Below, one piece after another: positions 18,323 to 25,919 of a DNA stretch of 64,000 nucleotides. The stretch is from the NCBI RefSeq assembly GCF_051857545.1, contig NZ_JBPZHB010000001.1:930001-994000 (forward strand), read 5' to 3'. Origin of the DNA: Larkinella sp051857545 (lineage in GTDB: Bacteria > Bacteroidota > Bacteroidia > Cytophagales > Spirosomataceae). The notes beneath the pieces are model-generated. The model had not been told where the DNA came from. It saw only the letters and a list, made by a program, of their open reading frames with translations, and searched no databases. Each line of letters begins with the position of its first letter. Position 1 is the first letter of the stretch. The translations under genes and the position numbers were made by a program.

Positions 18323-19783
18323 ATGCCTAAACAACTAGAACTAACCTTGTATGGGCTGGTGAGTTTTTTGCTTTGTCATCTATCCGATGCACAGAGCATT
18401 TCCCGTAAACCACAGTATTGGGTAGAAGCCGGCACCTATTTATCAACGGCGGCCAGCAATCCATTCTGGATTCGATCGAATCAGTACGGCGAGGTCCCGC
18501 TGGAATCCCAGGGCATTACACTCCGGGCGCAGGTTAGAAAAGAATACGATAGCCTGGCTGGTAAAAAATTCTCGTACGGTTATGGAGCACGGGCGGTCCT
18601 GAATGCGGGCTCAATCAATCAGGTTCTACTGACGGAATTGTACGGCAAAGTGCGCTATGGGGCATTTGAGTTGTATGCCGGCCGACGGCGGGAACTCGTT
18701 GGATTAGCCGACTCGGTCTTGAGCATAGGCTCGTATATTTGGTCAGGAAATGCGCTTCCAATACCTAAGGTGCAAGTTTCACTGCCTAATTATACGCCAA
18801 TTCTAAAAAATGGACTGATTGCCGTGAAAGGTAATTTCGCTCATGGCTGGTTTGGCAAAGGTGACTGGATTCAGAATTATTATCTGCATCAAAAAAGCTT
18901 GTACATCCGGTTAGGAAAGCCGGATTGGCGCTTTAAATTTCATGGCGGCTTCAATCATCAGGTACAATGGGGTGGCACGCTTTTGTATGATCGTGTTGAT
19001 CGGGGCGTTAAAATAACCCGGTATGGCAGCGATCTGGAATCGTATCTCTATGTGATCACTTCTAAAACGTTGTATTCAGATGATTTTAAGGTGGAAAATG
19101 GCAAAGCCTCAGCCGAAGGTGGAAACCGGGTCGGAAATCATTTAGGTACTTTTGATATTGGATTAGAGTATGAAGATGCCCGTACGAAGTGGTTTATTTA
19201 TCGACAATCTATTTATGAAGATGGCTCTTTGTTTTATTTAAATAACATCTCCGATGGATTGCTGGGTCTGTCTTTTAAACGAAAACAAGCCACGAGCGGA
19301 ATCCTTCGGGTGGTCGTCGAATACTTACACACCTCCAGTCAGGGAGGGAGTGTAAGCTCCGGAAGAGCTACCGCCGACGAACTGCGGGGTAATGATGATT
19401 ATTTTAATAACGGGAGATACATCGATGGCTGGACTTATAATGGGCAGACAATTGGTACGCCTTTTATCATGCCGCTGCGTTATACCACAGGCCTGCCACA
19501 AAATCTGGCCGAAAACCGCAACCTCATCGTCAATAACCGGGTAAATGCCGTCACCATCGGTGTGCAGAGTCGGGTAAAGAAATTTGATTTGGTAACCCGG
19601 ATTTCGATGAGCAAAAATTTAGGGAATTATGATGTCCCGCTGAGTTTTACGCAAACTTCCGTTCAGCAACATATCGCTTTTCCCGTACAGAAATACACTT
19701 TAAATGCCATTGTTGCTTACGACAATGCCGGCGTACTGGAACAAAATCTGGGGTTGAGTCTGCTGGTTAAACGCTACTTCTAA
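18323..19783 (+). CDS. Wzi-like capsule assembly outer-membrane beta-barrel
   Basis: The product is 486 residues with a signal peptide (hydrophobic stretch ending in LSDAQS near residue 25). The mature start PQYWVEAGTYLSTAASNPFWIRSNQYGEVP and the later ELYAGRRRELVGL and LSIGSYIWSGNALPIPKVQVSLPNY match the capsule assembly Wzi family. Alternating aromatic/hydrophilic strands run to the terminal LLVKRYF, whose final Phe is typical of Bam-inserted barrels. It probably anchors or exports the glycan made by the upstream genes. It starts 53 bases after the UpxY gene, likely in the same unit. Confidence 0.85.
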   Translation: MPKQLELTLYGLVSFLLCHLSDAQSISRKPQYWVEAGTYLSTAASNPFWIRSNQYGEVPLESQGITLRAQVRKEYDSLAGKKFSYGYGARAVLNAGSINQVLLTELYGKVRYGAFELYAGRRRELVGLADSVLSIGSYIWSGNALPIPKVQVSLPNYTPILKNGLIAVKGNFAHGWFGKGDWIQNYYLHQKSLYIRLGKPDWRFKFHGGFNHQVQWGGTLLYDRVDRGVKITRYGSDLESYLYVITSKTLYSDDFKVENGKASAEGGNRVGNHLGTFDIGLEYEDARTKWFIYRQSIYEDGSLFYLNNISDGLLGLSFKRKQATSGILRVVVEYLHTSSQGGSVSSGRATADELRGNDDYFNNGRYIDGWTYNGQTIGTPFIMPLRYTTGLPQNLAENRNLIVNNRVNAVTIGVQSRVKKFDLVTRISMSKNLGNYDVPLSFTQTSVQQHIAFPVQKYTLNAIVAYDNAGVLEQNLGLSLLVKRYF

Positions 19784-19794
19784 CTAGATAATTT

Positions 19795-20445
19795 ATGAAA
19801 CAACTTGTATCCTTCTTTATAATTTTGATGGCTCTGCCCACCCTGGCTCAAACCACTGCGCCGGGCCAGGCTAGTTGGAATGGAAATAACTCAGCTCTCA
19901 GGTATGTTAAACGGTTCCAGGAAAGAGGTGTATCAGAAGCCCTAAAGAACTTTACGGCCCCAGAACTGGATGATACATTACGCGCTAAACGACACTTGTT
20001 TGCCACCACCGTCTACCAAAATGGGGCCAAATTGTCGAACTCTGCCATAAGCCAGCTATTGGAATCTGTCCCCAAAGCCAGAAAGAGATTCCAGTTTGGA
20101 AATGTGCTAAAACCAATTGGTCCCGTTGTGGCGGTTTCGGGTCTGGTTATCGGTTACATTGGTATCAAAGGGAATCCAGCCACTTCAATGGTCCGGGGCA
20201 TACGCACACCAACCAATCCAAATGTTGCCGACGTTCAGGTGGCGTATACAAAACGGAGTCTGCCCAAAGTGCTGGGCGGGTTAGGGCTTTTTGTTGGTGG
20301 GTTGTGTCTGATCGAAGTTTCAAACGAACTGACGGCGGCATCGGTCAATCTATACAATTCCAGGAATAAGGCGATTTCTCACCTAAATAGCATAAAGTTG
20401 GGAATTAGTAACAACGGGGATATTTGCTTAAAAGCAAAGTTTTAA
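19795..20445 (+). CDS. hypothetical protein with signal peptide and two later hydrophobic segments
   Basis: The 216-residue product begins MKQLVSFFIILMALPTLAQ, a signal peptide with a cleavage site after AQ. The mature part has a helical section rich in charged residues and two hydrophobic segments, near residues 103-122 (PIGPVVAVSGLVIGYIGIKG) and 163-178 (LGGLGLFVGGLCLIEV). I do not recognise the family. It lies 11 bases after the wzi-like gene, so it is probably co-transcribed and may help assemble or anchor the glycan. Its end is followed by a strong hairpin terminator. Confidence 0.7.
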   Translation: MKQLVSFFIILMALPTLAQTTAPGQASWNGNNSALRYVKRFQERGVSEALKNFTAPELDDTLRAKRHLFATTVYQNGAKLSNSAISQLLESVPKARKRFQFGNVLKPIGPVVAVSGLVIGYIGIKGNPATSMVRGIRTPTNPNVADVQVAYTKRSLPKVLGGLGLFVGGLCLIEVSNELTAASVNLYNSRNKAISHLNSIKLGISNNGDICLKAKF

Positions 20446-20475
20446 ATGGAACCTGTTTAGGGTTTTATTCCATTC

Positions 20476-20512
20476 AAAATAGCCTGCCAAAGTTTATTTG
20501 GCAGGCTATTTT
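20476..20512. terminator. bidirectional rho-independent terminator
   Basis: A perfect 16-bp inverted repeat (AAAATAGCCTGCCAAA and its complement) encloses a 5-base loop GTTTA. A-runs on the left and T-runs on the right suit termination from both sides. It lies between the convergent polysaccharide-locus end (20445) and the last gene of the minus-strand operon (20543). Confidence 0.9.
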
Positions 20513-20542
20513 GTTTATGTACGGTTTGTATTCGTCGCATTA

Positions 20543-22159
20543 CTACTGATGGTTCAAAGGGCAGTTGACCCGGTAATTCCAGATGGTTTGCCCCGTCACC
20601 CGGACGGTTACATACTGGCTTTTGGTTTTGATGAGTTGCTGCATGGATGCCCGCGACCAACTGTCGTAGATGGTGCTGCCGTAGTAAATGAACAGCGGTT
20701 TTGAATCCTCATCGATATCATCTTTGCGGCCTTCAAATACCTCGATCTGATCCGGGACGGCATCGGTGTAGTAGTCCAGCGCGAAGGTGGCGTCTTCCTG
20801 GCCCAGATCGTATTCCGCAATCACCACCTTAATGTCAGGGCTTTGATAATCCTGCCCGTCCTGCCCGCCATTGCATTGAGACAGCGCAATGTCGTCGTGA
20901 ATTTCCGGGCCGGCTTCGTTCCGGGTATCCGGGGACACGGCGGTCGAATCGGGGGCGACAGCGTTCAGGCTATCCGGCGGGGAAAGGCGGTTTTTATGCC
21001 CCCGGACCGATGCGTTCAACTGATCCTGGGAGAGCGGTTTTTCGTCATAGGCGAAGTAGTAGTAGGCAATCAGCCCGGCCACCAGCAGCACCAGCAATCC
21101 CACCAGCAATCCCAGACAGCCCAGGCCGCGCTTCACCGGTTTGAGCGGGTCCGGAATAAAAACCGGAATCACATAGTCGGGCTGGCCGCGTTCGTGGACG
21201 TAGGTCTTGACCAACGGCTCTTTTTTATCGACGAGGTCGTAACACTGCACACTTTCGCCATAGTAGGTATTGTTCAGCAGCAACCGTCCCTGTTCGTCAG
21301 CCTGGACGGGCAGTTGCATTCCCTGATAATCGAGCCGGATGTGGTGTTTGGGAACGGCCCGTCCGTGCTGGTCTACCACCCGGAAAAACATGGAAAACGG
21401 CAGTCGTTCGAGCAAAACCGGATACGGTTCCGCCGGATTCCGCTCATCCACGAAGACGGTTTGCCGATTCACCGGTTGCCCACCCGCGTCCTGCTGATAC
21501 ACCGTTATTTCGCTCAGATACGGAACCTCCGCAATCGTTAACAGGCCCTGTTCGTCGGTTGTCAGCGTCCGTTTATGGGTTTCAAACTCAACCGCCAGCG
21601 GCTCGTTGGCTGCGGGCAGGTTCGTCGGTCGATACGTGCCCCTGATCACCACGGGCGTAACCCCAAACGGCACCAGTTTTCGGATGATGTTGCGCTCGGG
21701 TTTTTCCGTTTCGAACATAAACCCCCAATTGGTCAGCGTAAACCGGGGGCCGTCGGGCGTATTGAACACCAGAATGTGTTCCGTCGAAGGCACTTCCAGG
21801 AAGCTCTCGACACTTTGGCGCAGATTCCGGTAGCTGGCCCGGTCGTATTGCCCCGGCCCTTTTTTGATATACCGGATGATGTCGCGAAACAGGTAGTTGA
21901 CCTGCTCGTTCAGGATCGGCAGAAGCTGCTGTTGTTCCTCGGGCGAATACGACGCCAGCGTCCGAAAATCGCCGGGATACTCCCCATACCAGGTAATTTC
22001 GTCGCGGCCAGCCCCCGTTACGAGCGGTTCGGCAAACAAACGGTCGTGACCGTTGACAAACAGGCCGCGCACCTGTTCATACCGTTTGACGTTTTCACCC
22101 ACATTAAAAAATACCGGCCGAATGCGTTTCAGGGGGGTCGTAAGGAGTTCGCGTTTCAT
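20543..22159 (-). CDS. membrane-anchored protein with the shared N-terminal domain of this operon; unknown function
   Basis: The product is 538 residues and I recognise no named family. Residues 1-150 match the N-terminal domains of the next two upstream proteins: RPV near residue 14, KRYEQVRGL, FAEPLV, WYGEYPG, LEVPSTEHI and NWGFMFE. Residues 165-335 look like two beta-sandwich repeats of the transthyretin/carboxypeptidase-regulatory type. A single membrane helix spans about 346-369. A linker rich in Ser, Asp and Pro follows, then a compact beta-rich C-terminal domain (about 440-538) ending VNCPLNHQ. With no signal peptide, the N-terminal part is probably cytoplasmic and the C-terminal domain periplasmic. 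It is the last gene of a seven-gene operon, 105 bases after the preceding one. Confidence 0.75.
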   Translation of the reverse strand: MKRELLTTPLKRIRPVFFNVGENVKRYEQVRGLFVNGHDRLFAEPLVTGAGRDEITWYGEYPGDFRTLASYSPEEQQQLLPILNEQVNYLFRDIIRYIKKGPGQYDRASYRNLRQSVESFLEVPSTEHILVFNTPDGPRFTLTNWGFMFETEKPERNIIRKLVPFGVTPVVIRGTYRPTNLPAANEPLAVEFETHKRTLTTDEQGLLTIAEVPYLSEITVYQQDAGGQPVNRQTVFVDERNPAEPYPVLLERLPFSMFFRVVDQHGRAVPKHHIRLDYQGMQLPVQADEQGRLLLNNTYYGESVQCYDLVDKKEPLVKTYVHERGQPDYVIPVFIPDPLKPVKRGLGCLGLLVGLLVLLVAGLIAYYYFAYDEKPLSQDQLNASVRGHKNRLSPPDSLNAVAPDSTAVSPDTRNEAGPEIHDDIALSQCNGGQDGQDYQSPDIKVVIAEYDLGQEDATFALDYYTDAVPDQIEVFEGRKDDIDEDSKPLFIYYGSTIYDSWSRASMQQLIKTKSQYVTVRVTGQTIWNYRVNCPLNHQ

Positions 22160-22264
22160 GCGGAAAGGGCTTTCTGATGGTTTGGTAAAGCGCCGTGGGC
22201 GCCCGGATGTCTATTGATGCCAGTCCGTAAAAAAGGTTATCACGGCCGGGTGTTTTTTGAGCGG

Positions 22265-23662
22265 TCAGAGGTGAAACCGGTCCACAAAAACACGCTCGCC
22301 CTCTTTGGATGTCTCCCGTTGCAGGACGTACTGCTGGTTGCCGTGCTGAACCGTGATTTCGAACGGAACGACCTGCCCTTTCGGCGAACGGCGTTTATAA
22401 AACGAAACCTCGATGGTGTAATACCCGGCGTGTGCTTTCTCCCAATAGGCGTTTTCCTGCGGTTCGGTCGTGGCCGAATCGTCATCGGCGTTGGCGTCCA
22501 GATCCAGAATTCCGAGGTGGTCTTTGAAATTCACTTCCCGTTGCTGGTAATTGAGCAGGTTGCCGCCGGGGTCAGAAACGAACAGATCCAGGTCGTCGGT
22601 CGAAAACCAGCGGAGATTGACGCTGAATGCCCCGCGACGACCCCGAAGCCCGGATGGATTCAGTTCCACAACGTGGGTTGGGTCCCCGGCCGCCAGTTCC
22701 AGGCGCTCGTCGGCAAAATCCGGATGGGTCACATAGACCACTGCCTTTTCCCCGGCCAACAGCAAAACCGGGTCGAAGGAAACGAGGCCGGTTTCCGAAC
22801 TGATCTGGGTGAGGTCGGAATTGGCGGTCGTTAGCCGCACGGTGGCACCGTTGACCGGTTCTTTCGTAGCAAGATCGATGAGCTGGAGCGGGAAGGCGTG
22901 TTCTTCAAGTCGCGGGTGCAACGTTAAGGTGGTGATGAGGGGGTAAAAACCGTCAAATATGAGGTCAGCAACGGTTTTTTCGCTGGTCAGCGTGGCGGTT
23001 GCCACGGCATAGGAGTCGGCTGCGGCCTCCACCTGAAATACCAGTGGATCGATGGGGATGATCTGCAGGAAACTGACGTTACCGTCGGTGCTGGTCGTCA
23101 GTTTATACGTCTGTTCGCCGTGGTGCAGGGATACCGTCGCGTTGGCAACGGGCTTCTGGTCAGCGGCTTGTACCACTTTGGCGTTGAGCATCATCCGGGG
23201 CGCAACGGCCTGCTGCGTCAGCTTGCGAACCAGACCACGGGCGGGGTTGAAATCACTGCTCAGAAAGCCCCACAGGATTAAAACCGGGCGTTTGCCAATC
23301 AGATACAGGTTTTTAACCTGCGGAATTTCAAGGCAGTCGGCCAGCATCCGGTGCAGGTCGTCCGCGTCGTGGTAGCGCTGAATCTGGTCATACGCCAGAT
23401 CGGTATAATACCGCAAAACCGCCCGGGATTTGGCCTGCCATTCGGGCGACAGTTCCTGATACGGCTGAATGGTGCCGGGCAGATCGCTAAACCAGCGAAT
23501 CTGACCGGGTTCGATAACGGGCTCGGCAAAAACCGCATGGCCGCTGCCCACCGTCAGCAACTCCCGGAGGGTCTGATACCGTTTGACGCCTTCGCCAACG
23601 TTCGATCCGAAGACGGGGCGCAGGCCGGCGGTGGGGGTAATCGCAATCAGTTGCCGGGGCAT
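22265..23662 (-). CDS. three-part protein: shared N-terminal domain, beta-sandwich repeats, YfaP/DUF2135-like C-terminus
   Basis: The start is ATG at 23662 (MPRQLIAITP), 5 bases after the subtilase stop; the open frame upstream lies inside the protease gene. The 465-residue product has the shared N-terminal domain (RPVF, VKRYQTLRELL, FAEPVIE, RWFSDLPG, LEIPQVKNL, LILWGF; about 14-150). Two Ig/transthyretin-like repeats follow (PVANATVSLHHG and PVNGATVRLTT). The C-terminus has DLDLFVSDPGGNLLNY, GILDLDANADDD, ENAYWEKAHAGYYTIEV, the pattern of YfaP/DUF2135 domains. I see no membrane segment or signal peptide. Function is unknown; a cytoplasmic partner of the two membrane-anchored paralogues is likely. 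Confidence 0.75.
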   Translation of the reverse strand: MPRQLIAITPTAGLRPVFGSNVGEGVKRYQTLRELLTVGSGHAVFAEPVIEPGQIRWFSDLPGTIQPYQELSPEWQAKSRAVLRYYTDLAYDQIQRYHDADDLHRMLADCLEIPQVKNLYLIGKRPVLILWGFLSSDFNPARGLVRKLTQQAVAPRMMLNAKVVQAADQKPVANATVSLHHGEQTYKLTTSTDGNVSFLQIIPIDPLVFQVEAAADSYAVATATLTSEKTVADLIFDGFYPLITTLTLHPRLEEHAFPLQLIDLATKEPVNGATVRLTTANSDLTQISSETGLVSFDPVLLLAGEKAVVYVTHPDFADERLELAAGDPTHVVELNPSGLRGRRGAFSVNLRWFSTDDLDLFVSDPGGNLLNYQQREVNFKDHLGILDLDANADDDSATTEPQENAYWEKAHAGYYTIEVSFYKRRSPKGQVVPFEITVQHGNQQYVLQRETSKEGERVFVDRFHL

Positions 23663-23667
23663 AGGCG

Positions 23668-25899
23668 TTAGGGCTGGCGTTTGAGTTTGGCAATTTCCCG
23701 TTTCAGACTGTCGAGCGTCGCGGCACAGGCATCCTTCGGTTCCAGCCGACAGGCTTCCAGGGCTTTGTGTAACTGAATGAGCGGTCCGATGTGTTTGCCG
23801 CTCCCGCCCAGGTGCGGATTGCCGGTTTTTACCAGAATAGCCCGGATTCGATCGGGGCTCAGGTCCGGACGCAGGGAACACATGAGCGCCACGCCACCGG
23901 CCACAATCGGGGTGGCCATGCTCGTGCCGCTCATGTAGTCGTAGCCTCCACCCGGCACCGCGTTGTAAATCTGCACCCCGGGTGCCGACACGGTCGACAG
24001 CGGGCCGTAATTGCTGAACGATGCGCGTTCGACCTTGCCTGCCTGATTGGGTGGGCCATCCGCCGACACATTGATCGTGTACGGCGTATCGTTCATTGGA
24101 TCGAAACCGGCCGGAATATTTTCGTTGCCGGTTGCTTTCACGATGACGACGCCATTGCGCGAAGCCTCGCCGAAAAGGGTTTCGAACAACTGACGTTCGG
24201 TTTGGTAGGCCGGGCTTTGCTGGTAACTCGTCAGCAGGGCGTTTTGCCGGGCTTCGGGCATAGCCGCCAGTTTGGCCGCTGCGGCAGCCGGAATGCTGCG
24301 GCCCAGCGATAAACTGATGACGCGGGCACCATTTTTAATGGCATATTGAAGGCCAAAAACAATCGCTAGCGTACTCGGTTTGTCGGTACCTACCTGAACG
24401 GCCATGACCCGGCAGTTGGGGGCAATCCCGGAAGTGCCCGCGGCATTGCCCGCCCGCCCGGCTACTGTGGCTGCGACGTGCGTTCCGTGTCGGCCACCCA
24501 TGGGGCTGTCGGTGTTGATCTTTCCCGACTCGGCGGTCATGTTGCGGGCTTGCACGATCTGGTTCTGGAGCTCGGGGTGGCCTGTATCGAAACCGCCATC
24601 CAGCACGGCCACCGTCACCTGATCGGAGCCACGGGTGATGTTCCAGGCTTCAAAAGCACCAATGGCTTCGAAATACCAGTTTTTTGTCCGGTTCGCCAGA
24701 TCCGGATCGTTGGGGAGGCTGCTCGACTGGAACAGACTTTCGTCGAAAACCAGGTACACTTCCGGCATTTTCTGTAGCCGGTCGCGCCAGACATCCCGCT
24801 GATCGGTCGGAATCTGGACTTGCAGGGCGTTCAGGGTGGTATCGAAGGCCACGATCTGCAATTCGTTGTCGGTATAACTGGCTTTCACTTTGTTGACAAA
24901 CGCGACCAGATTGACCTCCTTTTTCAAAAAGACGTTCAACCGGTTGCCAATGATCGGGCGTTGCAGGGAGTCTTTCGGGTTGGTAATAATCTGGGCCGAG
25001 TCGACGGGCGCGACAATCCCCTGCGGGCGATCCGGCAAGTGGGGGCTGAGGGTTCGTCCCGACTCGGGCATCTCGCCCGCCCCGGTTTCGACGCCCGGTA
25101 CGCCCACCCCAACGGGCCGACCCCACTGCGCGGGCCAGAACCAGTATAACAACCCCAGCAGGAGCAACAACAGGAGCAGCCCCAGCAGCCAGCCGATGCA
25201 CCCACAACCCACCGGACCATCGGTTTGTCGGCGCCACCAGAACCAGCGCGGCCACCGCCAGTCCCACCACCACCGCCGGGTTTTCACGGTGTCCGCCACT
25301 GACTGAACCGAAACCGGGGGCGGGGTCGGATTGGAGGGCGGCACCGGATTCGTGGACGTTGCCAGCGGCACGCCCGGCGGCACGGCTGGCGGTTCGGGAA
25401 TCTGGTGTTTGAGGTACTGATTGACCCGAAACCGTTCCTGGCGGCTGCGATCGGATTCAAATCCCCACAGCACCAAAACCGCCTGATCGCCGTTGGTCAG
25501 CACGCATTCCGGCCCCGGTATTTCGATGGCGAGCCGCAGCAGGGTGCCCAGTTGCTGGTTTTCCGTCTGCGAAGTCCGTTCGAGTTCATCGGCCAGTTGG
25601 CGGATGGCGGAGAGCTGGGCATCCAGCAACTGGCTGACGCGGGCGCGATCCGGGGGAATGAGGTTGGGTAAGGGCGTTCCCTGCCGAAAACTATCGGAAA
25701 ACCAGCGGGCTTCGGTGCGCGTCTGTTCGTAGGGCGGTGGAATGAGCGGCTCGGCCAGAAGCTGCGCGTAGCTTTCGCCCAGGCGGTTGCGGAGCAGATC
25801 CCGAAGCTGGTTGTAGCGCGTGTAAACCGGTTGCGCTAACCAGATAACCGGCCGGTAAGCGGAGAGCGACGTACTGAAGATGGGGTAGTGGGCGGGCAT
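23668..25899 (-). CDS. membrane-anchored subtilisin-like serine protease (S8) with the shared N-terminal domain
   Basis: The 743-residue product begins with the shared domain (RPVIWL, TRYNQLRDLL, LLAEPLI, ARWFSD, IEIPGPECV, LVLWGFESD; residues 15-150). A Pro-rich linker and a Trp-rich stretch follow, then one membrane helix (about 234-256). The S8 domain shows the full triad: Asp434 in VAVLDGGFD, His471 in RHGTHVAATVAG and Ser660 in SGTSMATPIVAGG, with oxyanion Asn592 in KATGNEN. The segment at about 320-395 may be a fervidolysin-like propeptide. Topology is inferred as cytoplasmic N-domain and periplasmic protease. This is unusual: most subtilases carry a signal peptide. It sits 20 bases after the SrfC-like gene. 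Confidence 0.88.
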   Translation of the reverse strand: MPAHYPIFSTSLSAYRPVIWLAQPVYTRYNQLRDLLRNRLGESYAQLLAEPLIPPPYEQTRTEARWFSDSFRQGTPLPNLIPPDRARVSQLLDAQLSAIRQLADELERTSQTENQQLGTLLRLAIEIPGPECVLTNGDQAVLVLWGFESDRSRQERFRVNQYLKHQIPEPPAVPPGVPLATSTNPVPPSNPTPPPVSVQSVADTVKTRRWWWDWRWPRWFWWRRQTDGPVGCGCIGWLLGLLLLLLLLGLLYWFWPAQWGRPVGVGVPGVETGAGEMPESGRTLSPHLPDRPQGIVAPVDSAQIITNPKDSLQRPIIGNRLNVFLKKEVNLVAFVNKVKASYTDNELQIVAFDTTLNALQVQIPTDQRDVWRDRLQKMPEVYLVFDESLFQSSSLPNDPDLANRTKNWYFEAIGAFEAWNITRGSDQVTVAVLDGGFDTGHPELQNQIVQARNMTAESGKINTDSPMGGRHGTHVAATVAGRAGNAAGTSGIAPNCRVMAVQVGTDKPSTLAIVFGLQYAIKNGARVISLSLGRSIPAAAAAKLAAMPEARQNALLTSYQQSPAYQTERQLFETLFGEASRNGVVIVKATGNENIPAGFDPMNDTPYTINVSADGPPNQAGKVERASFSNYGPLSTVSAPGVQIYNAVPGGGYDYMSGTSMATPIVAGGVALMCSLRPDLSPDRIRAILVKTGNPHLGGSGKHIGPLIQLHKALEACRLEPKDACAATLDSLKREIAKLKRQP

Positions 25900-25919
25900 G
25901 AGAATAACGGGCTAACCGA

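Noticed and set aside
20843..22834. Several 200-codon plus-strand frames over the shared-domain genes
   Set aside because: They are antisense to the minus-strand operon genes, which show domain homology to each other; the plus-strand translations have no domain features.
23663..23881. N-terminal extension of the YfaP-like protein
   Set aside because: It lies inside the subtilase coding region in another frame; ATG 23662 lines up with the shared-domain start of the paralogues.
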